Source of the DNA: Firmicutes bacterium UBA2595
GTDB lineage: Bacteria; Bacillota; Thermincolia; Thermincolales; UBA2595
Assembly: GCA_002339745.1 (NCBI GenBank)
Contig: DDKP01000151.1
Span: forward strand, 1 to 5,223
Direction of reading: 5' to 3'
DNA length: 5,223 nt
This document shows positions 1 to 5,035 of this stretch, in pieces. The translations under genes were made by a program, and so were the position numbers. The notes below the pieces were generated by a model. It did not search any database. It had not been told where the DNA came from and saw nothing but the letters and a program-made list of their open reading frames with translations. How positions within the stretch are numbered: the stretch's first letter is position 1; every line of letters begins with the position of its first letter.

Positions 1-537
1 GACGGAGGCGCCTGCCGGGTAGGCCTCGAATCTACCGTACTCGACCTGACCGCTGAACCACCTGTCATTCTCAGGCCCGGGGGAGTTACCAGGGAAGACA
101 TTGAAGGCGTAATCGGGCATGTGGAGGTTGACCCTGCTTTAGGAAAACTTAATGAAGACTTTGTTCCCAAGTCGCCGGGGATGAAGTATACTCATTATTC
201 ACCGAGGGCTGATGTGATAGTTGTATCAGGGCAGGATTTCGGCAGGATTTTCGAAAAAGTCTCGGAGCTTGCCAGGCAGTATCGCTTATCCAATAAAAGG
301 GTAGGGGTGCTGGCCTCTTCCGAAACCGGCCGCGGGTATTCTGCAGATGCTGTTTTTCCGGCAGGAAGCCGCGGAAACCTGGAAACGGTAGCTCAAAACC
401 TTTTCTATGGGCTTCGTTTCCTGGATGATAAGGGTGTCGACCTCATTATTGCCGAAGGTTACCCTGAGGAAGGAATCGGCCTGGCTATAATGAACAGGCT
501 GCGCAAAGCCGCCGGGAACAATGTGATACATGTGTAA
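1..537 (+). CDS. ywlC: Threonylcarbamoyl-AMP synthase, Sua5/YwlC type, 3' part only (5' end lies before the window)
   Basis: The reading frame is open from base 1 to the TAA at 535-537, giving 178 residues of a protein that begins outside the window. Full-length Sua5 proteins have about 340-350 residues, so roughly the N-terminal half is missing. Visible residues 8-15 read GLESTVLD and residues 24-28 read LRPGG. Both are hallmark segments of the YrdC/Sua5 catalytic fold, which binds ATP and threonine. The SPGMKYTHYSP segment (residues 58-68) is the conserved linker to the C-terminal Sua5 domain, which fills residues ~70-178. The presence of that domain marks the long Sua5 form rather than short TsaC. 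Family knowledge: the cytoplasmic enzyme makes threonylcarbamoyl-AMP from threonine, bicarbonate and ATP, and TsaD/TsaB/TsaE then use it to form t6A37 on ANN-decoding tRNAs. A GTG at 121 could pass for a start but would cut through the catalytic domain, so it is not the real one. Confidence 0.95.
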   Translation, partial: DGGACRVGLESTVLDLTAEPPVILRPGGVTREDIEGVIGHVEVDPALGKLNEDFVPKSPGMKYTHYSPRADVIVVSGQDFGRIFEKVSELARQYRLSNKRVGVLASSETGRGYSADAVFPAGSRGNLETVAQNLFYGLRFLDDKGVDLIIAEGYPEEGIGLAIMNRLRKAAGNNVIHV

Positions 538-556
538 AATACGTGAGCATACTAAT

Positions 557-591
557 GAGTAGTGGGTAGTGAGCAGTGGCCGCTGGCCGCT
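557..591. repeat. Degenerate tandem heptamer repeat in the ywlC-mntP spacer
   Basis: Five consecutive 7-base units can be read: GAGTAGT, GGGTAGT, GAGCAGT, GGCCGCT, GGCCGCT. The last two are identical, the first three differ from each other by one or two bases, and every unit starts with G and ends with T. The array ends just before the mntP ribosome binding site. It is non-coding if mntP starts at the TTG at 610. Function is unknown; slipped-strand expansion is the simplest origin. Heptamer short tandem repeats in spacers are known in some other bacteria, such as heterocystous cyanobacteria. Confidence 0.6.
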
Positions 592-596
592 GATTT

Positions 597-603
597 AGGA
601 GGA
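597..603 (+). promoter_or_regulatory. Ribosome binding site AGGAGGA that fixes the TTG start of mntP
   Basis: AGGAGGA is a near-perfect match to the anti-Shine-Dalgarno complement and lies six bases before the TTG at 610. An upstream in-frame GTG at 562 lies inside the heptamer repeat, lacks such a site, and would add 16 residues with no membrane or family character. Confidence 0.85.
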
Positions 604-609
604 ATTGCT

Positions 610-1152
610 TTGGGCCTGTATACAATCCTGGCTTTGGCATTTGGTCTCAGCGCTGATGCTTTTTCTTTTTCTCTGGGGCTGGGCATGACAGGAGTAACCC
701 GGCGACAGGTCGTGCTGATAAGCTTAACTGTTCTGGTATTTCACATAGTTATGCCCCTTGCCGGTTATTTTGCAGGGGGTGTTATCGGAACCTTTTTGGG
801 GAGATATGCGGGCATTACCGGGGCCGTTATCCTGCTGTTATTGGGCTTTCGCATGATTTGGGAAAGCGTCTCCCGGCATAAAGAGAATTTCACCGGTTAT
901 GTCCTGACCAGCGCTTACGGTATTATTATATTGGGAGCCACTGTCAGCCTGGATGCCCTTACTGTCGGTTTTACCCTGGCAACCCAGAAAGTAGCCCTGG
1001 TTTTCCCGGCGGCGGTTATAGGGCTTGTAGCTGGGGCTATGACGTTCATGGGGCTGGGCTTCGGGCGTAAAGTGGGGGATTGGCTGGGCGGCAGGGCTGT
1101 CCTGCTGGGTGGCTTGGCGCTGATGTATATAGGAATCAAACTGCTGTTGTAA
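610..1152 (+). CDS. mntP: MntP-family manganese efflux pump (YwlD/DUF204-like)
   Basis: The 180-residue protein is almost entirely hydrophobic, with about six membrane segments (roughly residues 2-24, 35-60, 67-85, 103-125, 128-150 and 163-180). This fits the MntP family, whose E. coli member has 188 residues. Two similar halves can be seen: LSADAFSFSLGLG at residues 13-25 and VSLDALTVGFTLA at 112-124. Each carries a conserved membrane aspartate (D16 and D115), as expected from the internal duplication in this family. Known role: export of Mn2+ across the cytoplasmic membrane to prevent manganese toxicity. The TTG start is chosen because of the strong ribosome binding site at 597-603. No yybP-ykoY manganese riboswitch fits in the 72-base upstream spacer, so transcription probably continues from ywlC. 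The stop is followed after 14 bases by ywlE. Substrate specificity is inferred from the family only. Confidence 0.9.
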   Translation: MGLYTILALAFGLSADAFSFSLGLGMTGVTRRQVVLISLTVLVFHIVMPLAGYFAGGVIGTFLGRYAGITGAVILLLLGFRMIWESVSRHKENFTGYVLTSAYGIIILGATVSLDALTVGFTLATQKVALVFPAAVIGLVAGAMTFMGLGFGRKVGDWLGGRAVLLGGLALMYIGIKLLL

Positions 1153-1153
1153 T

Positions 1154-1160
1154 GGAGAGG
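1154..1160 (+). promoter_or_regulatory. Ribosome binding site GGAGAGG for ywlE
   Basis: GGAGAGG lies six bases before the ATG at 1167 and supports that start. The alternative in-frame ATG at 1152 overlaps the mntP stop codon (TAATG) but has no ribosome binding site ahead of it. It would place five extra residues before the first beta strand (RIIFVCTGN). Confidence 0.7.
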
Positions 1161-1166
1161 GATCTT

Positions 1167-1646
1167 ATGAGAATTATATTTGTATGTACCGGCAACACCT
1201 GCCGCAGCAGTATGGCGGAAGCCCTGGCCAAAAGGTGGGTGGAAACAAATGTTCCAACCCCGGCGGATATAGAGATTACCTCCGCCGGACTGGCGGCTTA
1301 CCCGGGACTTCCGGCATCGCCGCACGCCACAGATGTTATGCATTCGGCGGGTTTGGACCTGGCAAATCACAGGGCCAGGCAGTTTTCCAGGGATATCGCC
1401 GAACACAACGATTTTGTGATTGCCATGACAGAAGGCCATAAACATACACTGCAGAAGCTTCACCCCGAAATGGCCTTTAAAATATTTACCATTGGGGAAT
1501 TGGCCGGCAGACCGGGCTTTGATGTGGCCGACCCCTTTGGACAACCTGTGGAAACTTATGAGAAATGCGCCAGAGAACTGCAGGAACTGATAGATGAAGC
1601 GCTACATAAGATATTTAAACAAACCGGTCATTTGAATAAAGAATAA
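1167..1646 (+). CDS. ywlE: Low-molecular-weight protein phosphatase, probable protein arginine phosphatase YwlE
   Basis: The 159-residue protein has the size of bacterial low-molecular-weight phosphatases. The P-loop C(X)5R is at residues 7-13 (CTGNTCR) followed by SS. C7 is the predicted nucleophile and R13 the phosphate-binding arginine. The DPF motif at 122-124 carries the predicted general acid D122. Threonine occupies position 11 of the P-loop. In Bacillus subtilis and Geobacillus YwlE this threonine is the reported determinant of phosphoarginine over phosphotyrosine preference, where tyrosine phosphatases usually have a bulkier residue. YwlE reverses protein arginine phosphorylation by the kinase McsB, which tags proteins for ClpCP. 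The ywlD-ywlE-ywlF-type neighbourhood agrees with this. Whether this organism has mcsB cannot be seen here; without it, phosphotyrosine or another substrate would have to be considered. Confidence 0.9.
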   Translation: MRIIFVCTGNTCRSSMAEALAKRWVETNVPTPADIEITSAGLAAYPGLPASPHATDVMHSAGLDLANHRARQFSRDIAEHNDFVIAMTEGHKHTLQKLHPEMAFKIFTIGELAGRPGFDVADPFGQPVETYEKCARELQELIDEALHKIFKQTGHLNKE

Positions 1647-1682
1647 ATGGCGCCGCGCAATCAGTTTTTTGTTCATAATTGC

Positions 1683-1711
1683 TTTACAAAAAGGGAAAGA
1701 GAAGTTAATGT
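1683..1711 (+). promoter_or_regulatory. Weak candidate promoter before rpiB-glyA
   Basis: TTTACA at 1683-1688 matches five of six -35 consensus bases. Seventeen bases later TAATGT at 1706-1711 matches only three of six -10 bases. It is the best candidate I see in the 118-base spacer. That spacer is long enough for a separate start of the rpiB-glyA unit, but read-through from ywlE is equally possible. No stable hairpin terminator is visible after ywlE. Confidence 0.2.
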
Positions 1712-1748
1712 AGAAAATGTAATGTTATGCGGAAGTTTGTTGCCCGGC

Positions 1749-1754
1749 AGGAGG
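1749..1754 (+). promoter_or_regulatory. Ribosome binding site AGGAGG supporting the GTG start of rpiB
   Basis: A full AGGAGG lies ten bases before the GTG at 1765. No ATG in the right frame is available near the conserved N-terminal strand (KIAIGSDHGG), so GTG is the clear start. Confidence 0.8.
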
Positions 1755-1764
1755 ACCAAAAGCA

Positions 1765-2295
1765 GTGAACCCTTTAAAAATTGCAATCGGATCTGACCAT
1801 GGCGGTTTCAGGTTAAAGGAAGAAGTTAAAAAAATGCTGGAAGAACAGGGATATGACTTTAGGGATTTCGGGACTTTTTCCGAAGCTTCCGTCGATTACC
1901 CCGACGTAGCCCTGGAGGTAGCCAGAGCAGTCCAGGCCGGTTCATTTGACAGGGGAATTCTCATTTGCGGGACGGGTATAGGAATCGGTATTGCTGCCAA
2001 CAAACTGGCCGGAATCCGGGCGGCTCTCTGCCATGATACATTTTCAGCCAGGGCTTCCCGGGAACACAATAATGCCAATATCCTGACCATGGGGGAACGG
2101 GTTATTGGCCCCGGCCTGGCCAAAGATATTGTCAATGTATGGCTGGAAACCGAATTTGCCGGTGGAAGGCACGCCCGCAGGGTTGATAAAATATTGGAAA
2201 TAGAGAGGGGATACATGGGGTCCAAGCAGCAAAGCTTTTTATCCGGGGACCGGCCAAAGCGATTTTTTAGGGGAGGAAAGCAGCGTGGACGATGA
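1765..2295 (+). CDS. rpiB: Ribose-5-phosphate isomerase B (RpiB/LacAB family)
   Basis: This cytoplasmic enzyme interconverts ribose 5-phosphate and ribulose 5-phosphate in the non-oxidative pentose phosphate pathway. Family motifs occur in the expected order: SDHGG at residues 10-14, DYP at 44-46, CGTGIGIGIAANK from 68 with the predicted catalytic base C68, EHNNAN at 100-105 with H101, and GGRHARRVDKI at 133-143 whose H136 and R139 fit the phosphate-binding positions. The cysteine form resembles E. coli RpiB, not the mycobacterial form, which lacks that cysteine. The protein has 176 residues, whereas RpiB usually ends near 145-150 after the helix at 138-148. The extra ~26 residues are rich in Lys, Arg and Gly, and their codons run through the glyA ribosome binding site. 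The gene overlaps glyA by 11 bases, which suggests coupled translation. LacA/LacB are related, but the lone gene beside glyA argues for RpiB. Confidence 0.95.
   Translation: MNPLKIAIGSDHGGFRLKEEVKKMLEEQGYDFRDFGTFSEASVDYPDVALEVARAVQAGSFDRGILICGTGIGIGIAANKLAGIRAALCHDTFSARASREHNNANILTMGERVIGPGLAKDIVNVWLETEFAGGRHARRVDKILEIERGYMGSKQQSFLSGDRPKRFFRGGKQRGR
2270..2277 (+). promoter_or_regulatory. Ribosome binding site GGGGAGGA for glyA, inside the rpiB reading frame
   Basis: The site lies seven bases before the GTG at 2285 and inside the last codons of rpiB. The ATG at 2292 is out of frame with glyA, so GTG is the start. Terminating rpiB ribosomes at 2293-2295 would sit directly on the glyA start. 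Confidence 0.8.
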
Positions 2296-3532
2296 ACTTT
2301 ATTTTGTCAAACAAATAGATCCGGAAGTTGCCGCGGCAATCGCCAAGGAAAAACACCGGCAGCAGAACAATATAGAACTTATCGCTTCAGAGAACTTTGT
2401 CAGCAGGGCGGTTATGGCTGCACAGGGGGCTGTCCTGACCAACAAATACGCCGAGGGTTACCCGGGTAAACGGTATTACGGCGGTTGCGAGTACGTTGAC
2501 ATCGTGGAAACTCTGGCCATCGAAAGGGCCAAAAAGCTGTTTGATGCGGAACATGCCAATGTCCAGCCCCATTCGGGAGCCCAGGCCAATATGGCTGTCT
2601 ATTTTGCTGTTCTCAATCCCGGGGATACGGTTTTGGGTATGAACCTGAGCCATGGGGGCCACCTTACTCACGGGAGCCCGGTCAACATGTCGGGGAAATA
2701 CTATAATTTTGTACCTTACGGCGTAGAAAAAGATACAGGGAGAATAAATTACGAAAAGGTTTTTGCGCTGGCATATGAGCACAAGCCCAAACTGATTGTG
2801 GCAGGGGCCAGCGCCTATCCTAGAATCATCGACTTCACCCAGTTGGCCGAAATAGCTGAAGAGGTGGGAGCCATGCTGATGGTGGACATGGCCCATATAG
2901 CCGGACTGGTGGCGGCAGGGCTTCACCCGACTCCTGTTCCTTATGCGGACTTTGTCACGACTACTACTCATAAAACCCTCCGGGGGCCCAGGGGCGGGAT
3001 GATCCTCTGCAAGCAGAAGTACGCGGCAGCTATTGACAAAGCTGTATTTCCCGGGATCCAGGGGGGGCCGCTGATGCACGTTATTGCGGCCAAAGCCGTT
3101 GCCCTGAAAGAGGCTTTGACTCTAGAATTTAAGGAATACCAGGAACAGGTTGTAAAAAATTCCAGGGCTCTTGCTGAGGTCCTGATTAGGCGGGGCTTTA
3201 ACCTGGTTTCCGGCGGAACTGACAACCACCTGATGCTGGTCGACCTGCGGAACAAAGATATAACGGGAAGAGAGGCGGAAGAACTCCTGGACAAAGTCGG
3301 GGTTACCGTGAACAAAAATGCCATCCCCTTTGACCCGCAGAGCCCACTGGTGACCAGCGGCATCAGAATTGGGACTCCGGCAGCTACCAGCAGGGGAATG
3401 AAGGAAGAAGCCATGGAAAGAGTGGCAGAGATCATAGATATGGCTATCACCCATCGCAATGACGACATTTACCTGGCCAAGGCAAGAAACATGGTACAGG
3501 ATCTGTGCAATGACTACCCACTCTACAATTAG
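2285..3532 (+). CDS. glyA: Serine hydroxymethyltransferase
   Basis: The protein of 415 residues has the normal length for bacterial GlyA. It is a cytoplasmic PLP enzyme, normally active as a dimer, that converts serine and tetrahydrofolate into glycine and 5,10-methylenetetrahydrofolate. Visible signatures: ELIASEN at 31-37; KYAEGYPGKRYYGG at 54-67 with E57 and Y65; SHGGHLTHG at 122-130 with H126; the DMAHIAGL segment with D201 (pairs with the PLP pyridine nitrogen) and H204; TTTTHKTLRGPRGG from 226 with the Schiff-base lysine K230; and SGIRIGTPA at 358-366 with the carboxylate-binding arginine R361. No key residue is missing. Translation starts at GTG, 11 bases before the rpiB stop. The C-terminus DLCNDYPLYN resembles other family members. 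The next gene, wecB, follows after 31 bases. I am very sure of this assignment. Confidence 0.98.
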   Translation: MDDELYFVKQIDPEVAAAIAKEKHRQQNNIELIASENFVSRAVMAAQGAVLTNKYAEGYPGKRYYGGCEYVDIVETLAIERAKKLFDAEHANVQPHSGAQANMAVYFAVLNPGDTVLGMNLSHGGHLTHGSPVNMSGKYYNFVPYGVEKDTGRINYEKVFALAYEHKPKLIVAGASAYPRIIDFTQLAEIAEEVGAMLMVDMAHIAGLVAAGLHPTPVPYADFVTTTTHKTLRGPRGGMILCKQKYAAAIDKAVFPGIQGGPLMHVIAAKAVALKEALTLEFKEYQEQVVKNSRALAEVLIRRGFNLVSGGTDNHLMLVDLRNKDITGREAEELLDKVGVTVNKNAIPFDPQSPLVTSGIRIGTPAATSRGMKEEAMERVAEIIDMAITHRNDDIYLAKARNMVQDLCNDYPLYN

Positions 3533-3533
3533 T

Positions 3534-3550
3534 GATCTCTGGTCGCTGGC
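3534..3550. repeat. Short degenerate relative of the 557-591 heptamer repeat in the glyA-wecB spacer
   Basis: Directly after the glyA stop the sequence reads GATCTCT, GGTCGCT, GGC in 7-base steps. GGTCGCT differs from GGCCGCT at 578-591 by one base, and the order GAxCxxT, GGxCGCT, GGC matches 571-587. It occupies most of the 31-base spacer, just ahead of the wecB ribosome binding site. It is short, so chance similarity is possible. Confidence 0.35.
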
Positions 3551-3563
3551 AAGAGGTGAATCA

Positions 3564-4721
3564 ATGAGTCCTCTGAACGTCCTGGCGGTATTTGGAACCC
3601 GCCCGGAAGCCATAAAAATGGCTCCTTTGGTCAAGGAAATAGAAAAGCATCCGGGTAAGTTCAAGTGCCGTGTTGCCGTCACTGCCCAGCACCGCGAAAT
3701 GCTGGATCAGGTTTTGGAATTATTTCATATTACACCGGCATATGATTTAAATATAATGCTTCCTGACCAAACCCTGTATGAAATAACGACAAGGGCTCTT
3801 ACAGGGTTAAATAACATCCTTGAACAGGAAAAACCGGATATTGTTCTTGTTCATGGGGATACTACTACTACCTTTGTGGCCGGGCTGGCTGCATTTTACC
3901 GGCAAATCAAGGTGGGGCACGTGGAAGCGGGCCTGCGCACCTGGAACAAGCATTCGCCTTTCCCGGAAGAAATGAACAGAAGGCTGACAGGCGCTCTTGC
4001 CGATTTTCATTTTGCCCCTACCGAAACGGCCAAATTCAATTTGTTGAAGGAGGGTGTTAACCCGGAACAAATACTTGTTACAGGGAATACCGTTATCGAT
4101 GCGCTTCTGGCAACCGTTAAGGATACATATGTTTTTGACGACCCGGTTCTAAACGGGATAGACTATAGGAAAAACAGGGTTTTTGTGGTTACGACCCATC
4201 GCCGCGAGAACCTCGGCGAGCCCATGCGCGACATTTACAGCGCGCTGCGGGCTGTTGTTGAACTGTATAGTGATGTGGTCATTGTTTTCCCGGTCCACAA
4301 AAACCCCAAAGTAAGGGAGATGGTAGAGTCTGTTCTCGGCGGGCTGCCAAGGGTGCACCTAGTTGACCCAATGGAATATGCTCCTTTTGTAAATTTGATG
4401 AACAGGGCATATCTTATTTTGACAGATTCGGGAGGACTTCAGGAGGAAGCTCCTTCGTTAGGGAAACCGGTGCTGGTTCTCAGGAATACCACCGAAAGGC
4501 CTGAAGCTGTTGAGGCAGGGACGGTGAAAATTGTGGGAACCCAAAGGGATGCCGTTTTCAGCGCATGTAAAAAACTCCTGGAAAACGCATCTGAGTATGA
4601 CAAGATGGCAAGCGCGGTCAACCCTTATGGTGATGGAAAGGCCAGCGCCAGGATAATGGCAGGGTTGGAATATTTCTTTGGTTTAAGGGATGAGAAACCG
4701 CAAGAATTCAAGGTTCAGTAG
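3564..4721 (+). CDS. wecB: UDP-N-acetylglucosamine 2-epimerase, non-hydrolysing (WecB/MnaA)
   Basis: The 385-residue protein matches the usual length of the family, which has a GT-B-like two-domain fold. It interconverts UDP-GlcNAc and UDP-ManNAc in the cytoplasm, supplying ManNAc for teichoic-acid linkage units or other surface polysaccharides. Motifs: VFGTRPEAIKMAPL at residues 9-22; HGDTTTT at 97-103 with D99; GHVEAGLRT at 118-126 with E121; PEEMNRR at 134-140; TGNTVIDAL at 173-181; THRREN at 211-216 with H212; PVHKNP at 243-248; DSGGLQEEAPSLGKPVLVLR from 288; and TERPEAVEAGT at 310-320. D99, E121, a Glu at 135/136 and H212 correspond to the catalytic acidic residues and histidine of E. 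coli WecB. The ATG at 3564 is chosen because AGAGGTGA stands before it and the family N-terminal strand begins at once. A longer frame from 3459 would overlap glyA. Family epimerases are often linked to glyA/upp and atp genes in Firmicutes. Confidence 0.96.
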   Translation: MSPLNVLAVFGTRPEAIKMAPLVKEIEKHPGKFKCRVAVTAQHREMLDQVLELFHITPAYDLNIMLPDQTLYEITTRALTGLNNILEQEKPDIVLVHGDTTTTFVAGLAAFYRQIKVGHVEAGLRTWNKHSPFPEEMNRRLTGALADFHFAPTETAKFNLLKEGVNPEQILVTGNTVIDALLATVKDTYVFDDPVLNGIDYRKNRVFVVTTHRRENLGEPMRDIYSALRAVVELYSDVVIVFPVHKNPKVREMVESVLGGLPRVHLVDPMEYAPFVNLMNRAYLILTDSGGLQEEAPSLGKPVLVLRNTTERPEAVEAGTVKIVGTQRDAVFSACKKLLENASEYDKMASAVNPYGDGKASARIMAGLEYFFGLRDEKPQEFKVQ

Positions 4722-4800
4722 GGGTTCCTCAATCATCGGGTAAAAAATTTTTAAAAATTATCGTCAAAAAAAAGGAATTTGTAAAAAAACAGAGAATATA

Positions 4801-4818
4801 GTGAACGTTGTGAACTTT
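4801..4818. repeat. Tandem 9-base direct repeat
   Basis: GTGAACGTT at 4801-4809 is followed directly by GTGAACTTT at 4810-4818, with one mismatch. It lies immediately before the hairpin at 4815-4833 and could be a two-copy protein-binding site or a chance duplication. Confidence 0.4.
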
Positions 4819-4833
4819 GGTTCAACTCCAAGG
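4815..4833 (+). other. Small hairpin resembling a tRNA T-arm
   Basis: CTTTGG pairs with CCAAGG (one G-U pair) around the seven-base loop TTCAACT. The loop fits the tRNA T-loop pattern TTCRANY, and the closing pair is G-C as in position 53-61. No acceptor, D or anticodon arm can be built around it, so it is not a complete tRNA. An alternative pairing of CTCCAA (4826-4831) with TTGGAG (4860-4865) would exclude it. Confidence 0.3.
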
Positions 4834-4875
4834 CATAAAACATAGACCTTCAGCTGCGGTTGGAGGGATTAATTT

Positions 4876-4899
4876 ATGTCTTTTTATAAGAGGCTTTAG
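4876..4899 (+). other. Possible seven-codon leader ORF (MSFYKRL)
   Basis: ATG at 4876 opens a frame of seven codons that ends at TAG 4897-4899. GGAGGG at 4862-4867 stands eight bases ahead of it, as good a ribosome binding site as those of the real genes here. There is no known family, and so short a frame may arise by chance. It lies about 140 bases before the atp gene and upstream of the best promoter candidate, so as a leader peptide it would need a transcript starting further upstream. Confidence 0.2.
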
Positions 4900-4910
4900 T
4901 TCAAAATTTT

Positions 4911-4931
4911 TTGAGAATTGAGAATTAAGAA
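4911..4931. repeat. Triple heptamer tandem repeat TTGAGAA
   Basis: TTGAGAA (4911-4917), TTGAGAA (4918-4924) and TTAAGAA (4925-4931) follow each other without gaps. The third unit also supplies the possible -35 element. It shares the 7-base period, but not the sequence, of the repeat at 557-591. Confidence 0.6.
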
Positions 4932-4954
4932 ATATTTGTCCCCTGTCATACAAT
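4925..4954 (+). promoter_or_regulatory. Candidate sigma-A type promoter for the atp operon
   Basis: TTAAGA at 4925-4930 (four of six -35 bases) and TACAAT at 4949-4954 (five of six -10 bases) are 18 bases apart. They lie about 80 bases before the atp start codon. A-rich sequence upstream could help as an UP-like element. The first gene of an ATP synthase operon is expected to have its own promoter here, but this exact site is a consensus match only. Confidence 0.4.
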
Positions 4955-5035
4955 ATTATTAACAACACTGTATAGCCTGCGTGCCGGTTTCATGGAGATG
5001 TTCTTTCCCAGAAGCCCCATAAAGAGGGTGAAAAT

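Larger units (their letters stand above)
4722..5035. other. Long AT-rich non-coding spacer between wecB and the atp genes
   Basis: This 314-base stretch holds no gene of normal size on either strand. Its first part (4741-4800) is A/T-rich with four A-tracts: 4742-4747, 4753-4757, 4766-4773 and 4783-4789. A tandem 9-mer and a small hairpin lie at 4801-4833, a seven-codon ORF with a good ribosome binding site at 4876-4899, and heptamer repeats with a promoter candidate at 4911-4954. I see no GC-rich hairpin plus T-run that would be a clear rho-independent terminator for wecB. The contrast in composition with the flanking genes fits a regulatory spacer or decayed sequence at the boundary before the ATP synthase operon. 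Confidence 0.7.

Noticed and set aside
562..609. Longer mntP start at GTG 562
   Set aside because: It would translate the heptamer repeat, has no ribosome binding site, and adds residues without family character; TTG 610 has AGGAGGA six bases ahead.
538..609. Manganese riboswitch (yybP-ykoY type) before mntP
   Set aside because: The spacer is only 72 bases, is largely taken by the repeat, and shows no aptamer-like stems or following terminator.
1650..1670. GC-rich stretch GGCGCCGCGC followed by six T's after ywlE, as a terminator
   Set aside because: The GC-rich part folds only into very short stems and is separated from the T-run by several bases, so it is not a convincing rho-independent terminator.
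2387..3079. Long minus-strand open frame opposite glyA
   Set aside because: It lies wholly inside a clearly coding glyA, has no recognisable domain, and is the expected antisense shadow. The other minus-strand frames opposite ywlE, rpiB and wecB are similar.
3459..3563. Longer wecB frame overlapping the end of glyA
   Set aside because: The added residues are a shadow of glyA codons, and the family N-terminus begins right after ATG 3564, which has its own ribosome binding site.
4797..4802. TATAGT as a -10 element
   Set aside because: It matches five of six bases but has no -35-like hexamer at 16-18 bases upstream, so I did not list it as a promoter.
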